Origin: Limnomonas spitsbergensis
Lineage: Eukaryota > Chlorophyta > Chlorophyceae > Chlamydomonadales
Direction of reading: 5' to 3'
Length of the DNA stretch: 64,000 bases
NCBI GenBank assembly: GCA_037349105.1
Contig: JAYJMM010000087.1
Span: forward strand, 1,421,501-1,485,500
The notes under the pieces are model-generated. The model was not told where the DNA came from. It made no database searches and saw only the letters and a program-made list of their open reading frames with translations. A program made the position numbers and the translations under genes. This document shows positions 54,531-64,000 of this stretch, piece by piece. Position 1 is the stretch's first letter. The number at the start of each line of letters is the position of its first letter.

Positions 54531-57500
54531 CTGCAGGTATTAATGGCAGCATTAGGGGTAGTAAAGCACATGCTTTCAGTCACCTGTCCCACCCTCCGTT
54601 TAGTTTAGGGTTAAACTAAACCCTACCCAGGCTCTCCACCTACCGTCCGAACCTTGAGCCGTGGTGTTGTTTCCCCACTCTCACTAGTCCCCCACCCCTA
54701 CCACATCCTTGCATACATGCTCTCCCTCAAACTGGGTTTCTTCATACTTCCTTTACTTTGGGGATGACCTTTTTATTTTCCCTTTTCCGTCTGTTCCTTT
54801 CTCCTCTTTAGCCTTTACTTTCTTTTCCCCGAACAGACAGTCGGGCGCCCACGCGGCCAAGCCTTTTCAGCATGGCCCAGACGTGTTTTGTCATTGCCAT
54901 TGTCTCCTTAGGACAACCCCACGCCTCCCCCCCTTCCCTGCCCCCTGATTGTGTGAACGACATGCGCCCAGGTTAACTCCTCTGCGAAGGATCCTCCCTC
55001 TGGTTGTGAAGGTATCAGAGCGGACGTGGCCACGGAACATGCCACACTCTTTCCTAAATCCGTGCAGCGTAGTTTCCTCTCACACTCAGAAGCCCCCGCC
55101 CTCAGCCCCACCTGGTGTGTCACGATCAGCTCCAGGTTGAACTGCTGCAGCTCGTCCTTGACAGCAAGGATGCTCCCGCTGTGCAACCCACCGCCCGGGA
55201 GGCAGGCCAGCGTCCGCGAGCGCAAGCACTGGTAGAGGTCCACCTCATCATCCTCCAGGCCCTCACCCTCCTGCAATGGGATTTTTTCTTTCTGTTAGGA
55301 AAACGTTTGTCCATCCACTCACCCACTCACCATCTAGTCCATCCACCCACTCACCACCTAGTCCATCCATCCATTCACTCACCATCTATTCCATCCACCC
55401 ACTCACCATATAGTCCATCCACCCACTCACCATCTAGTCCATCCACCCACTCACCATCTAGCCCATCCACCCACTCACCATCTAGTCCATCCACCCACTC
55501 ACCACCTAGTCCATCCACCCACTCACCACCTAGTCCATCCACCCACCCACCACCAAGTCCATCCACCCACTCACCACCTAGTCCATCCACCCACTCACCA
55601 CCTAGTCCATCCATCCACTCACCACCTAGTCCATCCACCCACTCACCACCTAGTCCACCCACCCACTCACCATATAGTCCATCCACCCACTCACCATATA
55701 GTCCATCCACCCACTCACCACCTAGTCCATCCACCCACTCACCATCTAGTCCATCCACCCACTCACCATCTAGTCCACCCACCCACTCACCACCTAGTCC
55801 ATCCACCCACCCACCACCAAGTCCATCCACCCACTCACCACCTAGTCCATCCACCCACTCACCACCTAGTCCATCCATCCACTCAGCACCTAGTCCATCC
55901 ACCCACTCACCACCTAGTCCACCCACCCACTCACCATACAGTCCATCCACCCACTCACCATCTAGTCCATCCACCCACTCACCACCTAGTCCATCCACCC
56001 ACTCACCACCTAGTCCATCCACCCACTCACCACCTAGTCCACCCACCCACTCACCACCTAGTCCATCCACCCACTCACCATCTAGTCCATCCACCCACTC
56101 ACCACCTAGTCCATCCACCCACTCACCACCTAGTCCATCCACCCACTCACCACCTAGTCCATCCTCCCACCCACCACCTAGTCCATCCACCCACCCACAA
56201 TCTAGTCCATCCACCCACCCACCATCTAGTCCATCCACCCACCCACCATCTAGTCCATCCACTCACTCACTATGTTGTCCATCCATTCAATCACATACCT
56301 GCCATCCACATACCAAATAGTCCACCCATCCAGGCACTCACTCACCCAACCAGCGTCTACTGAAGCGTGAACGCCGAGAGGCCTACCTCATAAAAGAAGT
56401 CTCCACACTGGAGCATCGGCACGCAGACCGCAAGCCTCTTCTTGATAACCTGCGGCGAGGTCACAGGCCCGCCGTCGTCAAACGGCATCAACAGCATCAA
56501 CAGCAGAGATGATGACAAGCATGCTGACACGGCCCAGTGGCCGCGGTCAACACGCAGAGATGATAAGAAACACGCAGTCCGGTGGCTGCGGTCAAGGTAC
56601 TGCCTATGCAGCACATAGCACCAGTGGACTGCCGGGCAGGGGAAACAGGCCTAGGGAGAAAGCAGGGGAGAAGGCATCCCTGCGCCAATGCTCCTGGAAG
56701 GTGACCCAGTCTCAGTGTCCCACACCCCCCATTCCAACGCAGTAGCCATACTTGCAGATTTTGTGCTCAAACGGTTTTCGGGCATAGGTCCCTTGCACCA
56801 AATGTGATGCCCCGCTGAAGCAAAAGCTTCACATGAAGATCACTGAGCCACGCGCCATAAATTGTAATACATAATATAAACATCAATGGGAAGGAGCCCA
56901 GCAGTCCAGCAGGCCCAACATGACAGGCGGGTGGTCTTTCATATTTTCTCCTCGTGTGGCCACTCAGCCTTAAGCCTTCGAGGAGAACACGGTAAGCAAG
57001 CAGGGCAGGCGGGCCATCCTGTTGGCTAATAGATGGAGATGATGAAGATTTGTATATATTTTCTACAATTTTGTTTGAGTTCTACTCTGTTAACTAGCAC
57101 CTGCAGAATCTTTGAATAGTTTGCCCTGGTACTGTATTTTTGTCCTACCGGTATTGTCTTGTTTGTCCTCTTACTATATTGTTTGTCCTTGTTCTACTCT
57201 GTTAAGTAGTCCTTTATAGTATTTTTTGTCCTATTATATTGTGTGTCCTTTATTAAAGATTTCTGTTGCGCCTTGGTTAAGGCAAGCCCAGACCCACCAC
57301 ATCGATCAGCGTACTCAACGTGGTTTAGGGTTAAGGGTTTAAAACTGTGGCGTCTTGGGTGAGGTAAGCCCAGACCTACCACATCAATCAGCGTGCTCAG
57401 CGTGGTTGTCTCTGTGTTGATGCTGAGCTGCAGCTGCGCCTGCCCGCAGGTCATGCAGCCCGGCCGGGGGCCCTCGGGCCGGATCGCGTTGATATAGCGC

Positions 57501-60500
57501 TTGCTGGAGAGGTGCTCGTACAGGAAGGCGCAGCGCGAGGCAGAGAGTGCGCCTGCGATGAATGGGGGCGAGGAATGCTGTCTCACATTGTTGGGTGATG
57601 TGCAATGGCAAGTGTGGGGTGTTTCGGGCTTCGGGTTTCAGGTTTTGATGGGATGACGTGCAATGGCAAGTGTGGGGTGTTTCAGCAACAGGGTGCTCCA
57701 GCCAGGGACCAGGCCACCATGGGTGACTGGATGATCAAGCCTGGCCGCCTGGTCCACCGTCCAATGACCGGTACAGGTTTGTTGGCACCCCTCGGCCCAG
57801 AGGTCCCTCAGAGGCCTGCCATAGGTGATCCGCGGAGCCCCCTTTGGGGGGGTCCCCGAGAAGCGGAGCACCCTTTGGGGGGGTCCCCAAGAAGCAGAAG
57901 CCTCCCTTTGGGGGGGTCCCAAGAAGCGGAGCCCCCTTTGGGGTGTCCCAAAGAAGCGGAAGCCCCCCTTTGGGAGGTCCCCAAGAAGCGGAGCACCCTG
58001 TGGGGTGTCCCCAAGAAGCGGAAGCCCCCCTTTGGGGTGTCCCCAAGAAGCGGAAGCCCCCTTTGGGGGGGTCCCAAGAAGCGGAGCCCCCTTTGGGGGG
58101 GTCCCCAAGAAGCGGAAGCCCCCTTTGGGGGGGTCCCAAGAAGCGGAGCCCCCTTTGGGGTGTCCCCAAGAAGCGGAAGCCCCCCTTTGGGGTGTCCCCA
58201 AGAAGCGGAAGCCCCCCTTTGGGGGGTCCCCAAGAAGCGGAGCACCCTTTGGGGGGTCCCCAAGAAGCGGAAGCCCCCCTTTGGGGGGTCCCCAAGAAGC
58301 GGAGCCCCCTTTGGAGGTGCGCGTTCAAAGATGCCATGGTAGCGAGTCGACAAGGAAAGGGAGTGCAGGCAGCGTGAGGAGGGAGGGAGAACCTGATGCC
58401 ATTCCTTTCGTTTCCAAAGCAGCCGAGATATGCTGTGGGTGGGGAAATGTGTGACAGCTCTCTCTCCCCCCCATCCCTCCCCCATACCCATCTGGGGCAC
58501 ACTCCCATCAGAGAATGCACTGCACGGCGCATCATCCCTGATGTGATGCTGTGGGTGGGGACATGGGTGGCAGCCCTCTCCCCCTCACCCCCCCCCCATC
58601 CCCATCTGGGGCACACTTTTATCAGAGAATGCACTGCAGCGGCACATCATCCCGGACGTGATGCTGTGGGTGGGGACACTTAACACTTAACCCTACACAA
58701 CAGGAGGCTGTTTCCATTCATTTCGTTTCCAAAGCAGCGGAGAGATGCTGTGGGTGGGGACATGGGTGGCAGAATGCATACAAGGGGAGCGCGAGCTGGT
58801 CCCAACCTAAGTCAGCTGTTGTAGTTTCAACCGGACCGAAGCTCAGCGGATGCTAGTCCTAACCAATGCGAGCTGATCCTGCTTCAACCGGACTGGGAGG
58901 GTTGCGGTGCTGTGTTAGTTTTATCGGATCCAGAGGGTGCAACGACACAACCAAAGCAGGTGTTGTTGTAACCGGTGCGGGCTATGGCTGGCCCAACCAG
59001 AGCCAGCGAGCGCAGGTGCAGTTTAAGCCAGAGAGAGCTAGATCAACCCACCTGAACAAGCTAAAACAACCCACCTGAGCAAGCTGATGCTCATTCAACT
59101 CACCCTAGCCTACTGGTGCTGGTGCTGGTCCCACCACAGCGAGCTGATGCCAATTCAACCCACCCTAGCTTAATGGTGCTGATGCAAGTACTGGTCCCAC
59201 CTGAGCGAGCGGGTGCATTGCTAACCCGCCTGCACGTATTTTACTGGTGCTGGATGCTGGAGATGGAGCTGGAAAACCTACCAACCCACCTGATCCAGCT
59301 GGTCTAACCTGAGTGAGCAGGTGCTTGTCCAACCCACCTGCAAGTATTTTGAGTGCCTCCACGACAATGAAACCCGATATCACGGCGTTGGTGGTCGCAA
59401 TGGCGTGGATGATGTTGCCGGCCATGCCCTTGGCGTCGAAGATAGACTGTGGTTCACAACATGCAGCAATTGGTGGGCAAACGACAATGGATAAGATATG
59501 AAGCATGGGCATGGTGTTGGATGCATGGGCATGTGTATGGGAATGGGCATGGGGTTGGAGGCATGGGCATGTGTATGGGAATGGGCATGGGGTTGGAGGC
59601 ATGGGCATGTGTATAGGAATGGGCATGGGGTTGGAGGCATGGGCATGTGTATGGGAATGGGCATGGGGTTGGAGGCATGGGCATGTGTATGGGAATGGGC
59701 ATGGGGTTGGATGCATGGGCATGTGTATGGGAATGGGCATGGGGTTGGATGCATGGGCATGTGTATGGGAATGGGCATGGGGTTGGAGGCATGGACATGT
59801 GTATGGGAATGGGCATGGGGTTGGATGCATGGGCATGTGTATGGGAATGGGCATGGGGTTGGAGGCATGGGCATGTGTATGGCAATGGGCATGGGGTTGG
59901 AGGCATGGACATGACGTGTGGGGTATGGGCATAGGTTAGCATCTGATACACCATCTACAGCCATGAGTGGTGGGAAATCAACGAGGCATGCGCACATGGA
60001 CATATTTGATGCACCATCTGCAGCTGATTATATCATGCACCAGCCTCACATCCCATGCACCTGCCCATCACCCCATGCACCTGCCCTACACCCCATGCAC
60101 CTGCCCTTCACCCCATGCACCAGCCCCACATCCCATGCACCTGCCCATCACCCCATGCACCTGCCCTACACCCCATGCACCAGCCCCACATCCCATGCAC
60201 CTGCCCATCACCCCATGCACCTGCCCTACACCCCATGCACCTGCCCTTCAACCCATGCACCAGCCCCACATCCCATGCACCTGCCCATCACCCCATGCAC
60301 CTGCCCTACACCCCATGCACCAGCCCCACATCCCATGAACCTGCCCTTCACCCCATGCACCTGCCCTTCAACCCATGCACCTGCCCCACATCCCATGCAC
60401 CTGCCCTTCACCCCATGCACCTGCCCTTCACCCCATGCACCTGCCCTCCACCCCATGCACCTGTCCTTCACTCCATGCACCTGCCCTTCACCCCATGCAC

Positions 60501-63500
60501 CTGCCCTTCACCCCATGCACCTGTCCTTCACCCCTACACCTGCCCTTCACCCCATGCACCTGCCCTTCACTCCATGCACCTGCCCTTCACCCCATGCACC
60601 TGTCCTCCACCCCAGACACCTTCCCTTTACCCCATACACCTGCCCTTCACCCCATGCACCTGCCCTGCACCACATAGCCATGCTCCCACCCCATACACCT
60701 GCCCTTCACCCCATGCACTTGCCCTTCACCCCATGTACCTGCCCTTCACCCCATGCACTTGCCCTCCACCCCATGCACGTGCCCTTCACCCCATGCACCT
60801 GCCCTTCACCCCATGCATCTGCCCTTCACCACATACACCTGCCCTACTCCCCATACACCTGCCCTTCACCCCATGCACCTGCCCTTCACCCCATGCACCT
60901 GCCCTTCACCCCATGCACCTGCCCTTCACCCATTGCACTTGCCCTCCACCTCATGCACCTGCCCCCCACCCCATGCAACTGCCCTTCACCCCATGCACCT
61001 GCTCAGGGATATCGTAGCAGAAGGAACGCAAGTTGGAGGCTGCCGTCACAAACTCCACCGCCAGGTCATCATCCTTATCGAACACCAGGGAACCAACCTG
61101 TTGGACAAGGGGGCGGTGTACACAGGGTGTGGGTTTATCTTTGATGTGGTGAACAAGAGGAGGCAAGGGGAGTGGACAGGGGGGCGATATACACATGGAG
61201 TGGGTTAAGGATTGATGGACAGGTAGACAAGAGGGGACCGGGGGGGTGGGGGGGGGCACTACAACAGACAGCAGCAAGTAGTGTCGTTCTAGTCAAGAAA
61301 GAGTGCCAACTTTGGGACCCGGAAGGCGCGCAGCTTTTCGCCTTGCTCTGGATTCAGGGTTTCAACTTGAACCCTTAAGGAACGCAGCTAGTGGCATTGC
61401 TCTTGTAAAGGACGTGTGCCCTGGCGCACAGTATACAGCTCCTGCGCTCACCGGTTTAAGGGATGTATCCACCAGTTGGTTCCCATGAAAATCATGTGCC
61501 GAGAGGGCACATGGTTAGGAACAGCATTCATACCAGGTTCATACCTGATTCATACAGAAGCCAGAGGCGGGATTGTTCTAGTCAGAGCTTCCACCCGGAC
61601 GTGGGAAGTACTGCCCAGAGCCCAGAAATAGCCGCGGCACCTCTTCAGTCCCTACGCACAAAAAACTGAAGACAGAGAGAGCGGCAGCATTTATCTGCCT
61701 CTCTCTCTCTGTTCGGTTTTTATAATTTTGTATAATCATCTTCTTCAGCCCCCCCCCCCCTCCTAACCCAACTCCTGCATCCCCCTTGGGTCCATGAGCT
61801 TACCTCCGCAGTGCGCTGATTGAGGTACAGGGCCATGGAGGCGATGAAGACACGGGCGTTGTCCTTGACATCCCATTTCTGCAGGGGGGGAGGGGGAGGG
61901 GGGGGGAGGGGGGGGGGGCAGGGGGGGGAGGGGGAGGGGGGTGGTGGCAAGAATTAAGATGAAGGTTCAAATTATATTTGATCATGGATCAAAGCGTACT
62001 TGTAAATGTGTGGTGACTCAGCCTCTTACTTGGTTGGGGTTGCACAGCCCCAGCAGCCATCAGGCCAATCTCTTAAGATCTCTCCCAAGTTAAATTCTTC
62101 AAAACCTGCTTCATGCGGTGACTCAGCCTCTGACCTGGTTGGGGTTGGACAGCCCCAGCAGCCGGCAGGCCGAGACGCCCTGCTTGGCTCCTTCGAGAGC
62201 GGTGCCAATTTCGGTCTTTAGGTCCGGCAGAACTTGATCCAGAAGCAGAGGCTTGGGCGCGGCGCGCTTCTTCCACAGATCCTGAGGGGTATGACACAAA
62301 GGTGTGGTAAAAGAAAGGTACATGGGTGTGGCAAATGTGTGACGCAAAGCTTGGACACCGTGCGCTTCTTACACATAACCTGAGGGGTATGACACAAAGG
62401 TGTGATCAAAGAATGAGATGTGGGTGTGACAAAACGTGTGATGCAAAAGCTTCGACACCTTGCGCTTCTTACACATAGCGGTATCCTGAGGGGTGTGACA
62501 CAAAGGTGTGACCAAAGAATGACACGTGGGTGTGAAACGTGTGATGCAAAGGCTTAGGCACAGCGCGCTTCTTCCACGGATCCAGATGGGTGTGACATGA
62601 AAATGTGGCACATGTGTCACGCGATAAAAAAAAGGAAACAGGGATTTGTTCGTGCCTGTGGCTATTTTCCGATTTCGGCGGATTTCAGCGGTAAACAATT
62701 AATACCAAAAATTCCCGACAGCAAAAAAAGTACCGGTACCGGCAGGGAAACCGGTATACAGAAAACCAAGATTTCCATAAATAATGTAAAATAATCACTA
62801 AGTAATCAATAAATAATCACTAGATAATCAGTACCAGTATCGAACTATCGTACCCCCCACCTCACCTCCATTCCCGCTAGTCTCATGACGTCCTCTTTGT
62901 AAACCTTATCGAAGATGCGCACCGCATACGCCACCACCTCCTCCCCGTCCACCCGCAGAAAGGCACTCGGGTCATCCTTATCCGGCGGAGCAGAGCTTGG
63001 GTCATCCTGGTCATTGGCAGCAGAGGCAGCAGCACTCCCTTCGTCACCGCCGCCTGTGCTGCTGGGGGCAGCCGCCGCCGCGCTGCTGCTGCCGCTTCCG
63101 GCCGCCTGCTCCTTGGGAGCCTCATCCAGGTCTGAGGGGAGGAGGGTGGGTGGTGAAGGATGGGTGGCCGGTGACGAGTGGGGTTAAGGGTAAGGGGTGA
63201 GAGACTGAGAGGTAGGAAGTGTGGAAGCCTCAGGCTTGCCAAACAGGCAAGCAAACAGAGAGTCCTTTGCCCACACGATGCAATGGATGGGTGGATCGAG
63301 AGTGCTGAGCAGCTTACAGCAGGGAGGTGTCTTCAAACTCACCGGACATTTCAGGCTTGCCAAATAGGCGAGCAAACAGCAAGTCCTTTGCCCACACGAT
63401 ACAATGGATGGGTCGATCCGGTGTGTTGCGGAGCGTGCAGATGGGATAGGTCTTGGGCGCAACCTTGGGCTGGCACTCAAAGCACTCTGTACGGCCCTTG

Positions 63501-63514
63501 ATGTGGACCGAGGC
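54234..63514 (-). CDS. UBA2: SUMO-activating enzyme subunit 2 (UBA2/SAE2), 5' part off window
   Basis: The catalytic half of the SUMO E1 heterodimer: takes adenylated SUMO as a thioester and passes it to UBC9, mainly in the nucleus. Ten exons join in frame (519 residues + TAA): 63343-63514, 62866-63131, 62135-62281, 61804-61878, 60999-61097, 59338-59446, 57380-57552, 56387-56449, 55112-55270, 54234-54530. The first exon holds a zinc-binding CFEC and the catalytic cysteine in [20 protein letters not shown] (Cys codon 63,437-63,439). Next come an Ala/Ser-rich insertion, [15 protein letters not shown] (SCCH domain), [40 protein letters not shown], the second zinc pair GCMTCG, the ubiquitin-fold domain, and an acidic tail with [10 protein letters not shown] (SUMO-interaction-like) and a GKRKREL nuclear signal. 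The adenylation domain's N-terminal GxGxxG part (about 145 residues) lies beyond the right edge. Confidence 0.95.
54690..54905 (+). mobile_element. LINE 3' tail inserted antisense in the last UBA2 intron
   Basis: TTTCCCTTTTCCGTCTG...TTTCTTTTCCCC, then CGGGCGCCCACGCGGCCAAG and GGCCCAGACGTGTTTTGTCA: pyrimidine tract plus family terminus, on the strand opposite to UBA2. Confidence 0.65.
55308..56295. repeat. 24-bp minisatellite, about 41 copies, in a UBA2 intron
   Basis: Unit ACTCACCACCTAGTCCATCC + ACCC. In the sense strand every unit contains GGTGAGTGGG, a near-perfect 5' splice site. Open frames of 295-401 codons across it are repeat translations. Confidence 0.95.
57271..57325 (-). repeat. 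Echo of the 3' end and donor of UBA2 exon 7
   Basis: CCCAGACCCACCACATCGAT + CAGCGTACTCAACGTGGTT repeats, 82 bp away, the genuine junction at 57,371-57,410 (sense CTGATTGATGTG|GTAGGT). The echo reads ...ATCGATGTG|GTGGGT. Confidence 0.8.
57838..58318. repeat. 25-30-bp repeat with self-complementary C/G runs
   Basis: Units of CCCCAAGAAGCGGAAGCCCC + CCTTTGGGGGGT, about 18 copies, between UBA2 exons 7 and 6. Each unit's CCCC...TTTGGGG can fold back, so the RNA of this intron may form a row of hairpins. Confidence 0.85.
58440..58775. repeat. About three copies of a roughly 115-bp repeat
   Basis: CCCCATCTGGGGCACACT...TCAGAGAATGCACTGC...GATGCTGTGGGTGGGGACA recurs with drift near 58,480, 58,595 and 58,730 (partial). 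Confidence 0.75.
59495..59928. repeat. 36-bp minisatellite, about 12 copies
   Basis: Unit GGCATGGGCATGTGTATGGG + AATGGGCATGGGGTTG and GA/GAT variants, immediately upstream (sense) of the UBA2 exon 6 acceptor. Confidence 0.93.
60045..60998 (-). repeat. 20-bp minisatellite (about 48 copies) built from the UBA2 exon 5 donor
   Basis: The unit is CCCCATGCACCTGCCCTTCA; the sense strand is TGAAGGGCAGGTGCATGGGG. The genuine junction at 60,998/60,999 reads GAGCAG|GTGCATGGGG, so the array starts on the splice site and each unit repeats GGGCAG|GTGCATGGGG. Confidence 0.95.
62008..62110 (-). repeat. Echo of the donor half of UBA2 exon 3
   Basis: GGTGACTCAGCCTCTTACTT + GGTTGGGGTTGCACAGCCCCAGCAGCC copies, about 105 bp away, the exon 3 end and donor at 62,116-62,165. 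Confidence 0.8.
62330..62620 (-). repeat. Three tandem echoes of the acceptor half of UBA2 exon 3
   Basis: GCGCTTCTTCCACAGATCCT + GAGGGGTATGACACAAAGGTGTG (true acceptor, 62,263 onwards) recurs at about 62,362, 62,463 and 62,567 with drift. Each echo holds about 25 bases of exon plus acceptor and intron. Confidence 0.85.
63231..63312 (-). repeat. Partial duplicate of the exon carrying the UBA2 catalytic cysteine
   Basis: Repeats the donor-side half of the exon 121 bp downstream in the sense direction; still reads [20 protein letters not shown] on the minus strand but lacks the catalytic-cysteine half and has no proper donor at the equivalent place. Confidence 0.85.
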
Positions 63515-63559
63515 CTGAGGGCGGGGAGTCAGCAAGGGAGGGTGGGGTATGAGCGAGCA

Positions 63560-63840
63560 GGGAGAACAGGGGAGGAGCCAAGGAGGGATGGTGGGGTGAG
63601 AGCGAGTAGGGATGGTGGGGTGAGAGCCAGTAGGGATGGTGGGGTGAGAGCGAGTAGGGATGGTGGGGTGAGAGCGAGTAGGGATGGTGGGGTGAGAGCG
63701 AGCAGGGATGGTGGGGTGGGGTGAGGAAGGGCAGGGATGGAGGGGTGAGGTGAGGGAGGGCAGGGATGGTGGGGTGAGGGAGGGTAGAGGGGGTGAGGGA
63801 GGATAGAGGGGGTGAGGGAGGGTAGAGGGGGGGGGGGAGG
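63560..63840. repeat. 24-bp repeat, GGGATGGTGGGGTGAGAGCGAGTA type
   Basis: About ten units with drift to GGGAGGGTAGAGGGGGTGAG. It lies upstream, in the sense direction, of the first UBA2 exon seen here and gives a C/T-rich tract before its acceptor. Confidence 0.85.
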
Positions 63841-64000
63841 CCATGATGGTAGGGTAGGAGCAGGGAAGGGCTAGCAGGAGGCAATGCCTCTTCAAACAGA
63901 AATAACATGAACTTGTATTGCTGGTCAACGGATTTAATACCTGAAACAAAGAGTCGGCAATTTTATGATTGCGTCCTTTTATGATTGCGTCCTTTTATGA

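Noticed and set aside
55115..56320. 401-codon Ser/Pro/His/Thr-rich plus frame and 295-codon minus frame
   Set aside because: Translations of the 24-bp minisatellite running out of UBA2 exon 9.
57605..58634. Frames of 170-300 codons on both strands
   Set aside because: Repeat translations; genuine UBA2 exons flank but do not enter the region.
59165..61144. Several 120-408-codon His/Pro/Cys-rich frames on both strands
   Set aside because: Translations of the 36-bp and 20-bp minisatellites within UBA2 introns.
63885..63955. Possible further UBA2 exon near the right edge (TTTGTTTCAG acceptor)
   Set aside because: The downstream frame does not match the UBA2 segment expected before the catalytic exon, and the surrounding sequence is a short tandem repeat.

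Overview
Eukaryotic nuclear DNA, intron-dense, with three multi-exon genes all on the minus strand. Spliceosomal introns with strong G|GTGAG/GTAAG donors and (T)GCAG acceptors, TTTAGGG-type telomere-like tracts, co-oriented genes and about 30 minisatellites or microsatellites suggest a protist or microalga; a prasinophyte-type green alga would fit, but the species cannot be fixed from the sequence. There is no sign of bacterial or organellar DNA. Most long open frames in the window are translations of minisatellites, not genes.

Layout. (1) About 1-31,343, minus: a giant gene for a secreted, extremely cysteine-rich protein. I reconstructed 50 exons whose phases all agree (at least 2,038 codons; the 3' end lies off the left edge). 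Exon 1 carries a signal peptide. Exons 2-15 encode about a dozen tandem CxxC...CxxC modules that I do not recognise as a named family. Exons 16-50 encode about 33-36 TNFR/ephrin-receptor-like cysteine repeats; all 35 of these exons are phase 1-1 and start in a split Gly codon. Its introns include a 7.2-kb array of a 30-bp unit (22,413-29,655). (2) 31.3-37.3 kb: upstream region plus a pile-up of 3'-end fragments of one LINE-like retrotransposon family. (3) 37,358-49,745, minus: a nine-exon gene (543 codons after splicing) for a receiver-like (REC) domain followed by coiled coil and poly-Q. (4) 49.7-54.2 kb: intergenic, with five exact-period (173 bp) tandem copies of a strictly conserved 83-nt element resembling a box C/D snoRNA, and more LINE tails. 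(5) 54,234-63,514, minus: UBA2/SAE2, the catalytic subunit of the SUMO E1 enzyme, ten exons from the catalytic cysteine to the stop; the N-terminal adenylation part lies off the right edge.

The three genes are not an obvious pathway: one is an extracellular protein, one a signalling-like coiled-coil protein, one nuclear SUMO activation. What unites them is intron behaviour. In all three genes many introns hold 'echoes' of the neighbouring exon: half an exon plus its splice site, duplicated once or in tandem at about 30-150 bp spacing, next to the genuine junction. In at least one case (60,045-60,998) a 20-bp minisatellite of about 48 copies is literally the 5' splice site of the adjacent exon, repeated. 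This suggests that minisatellites here are seeded from splice junctions, and is the most unusual thing in the window.
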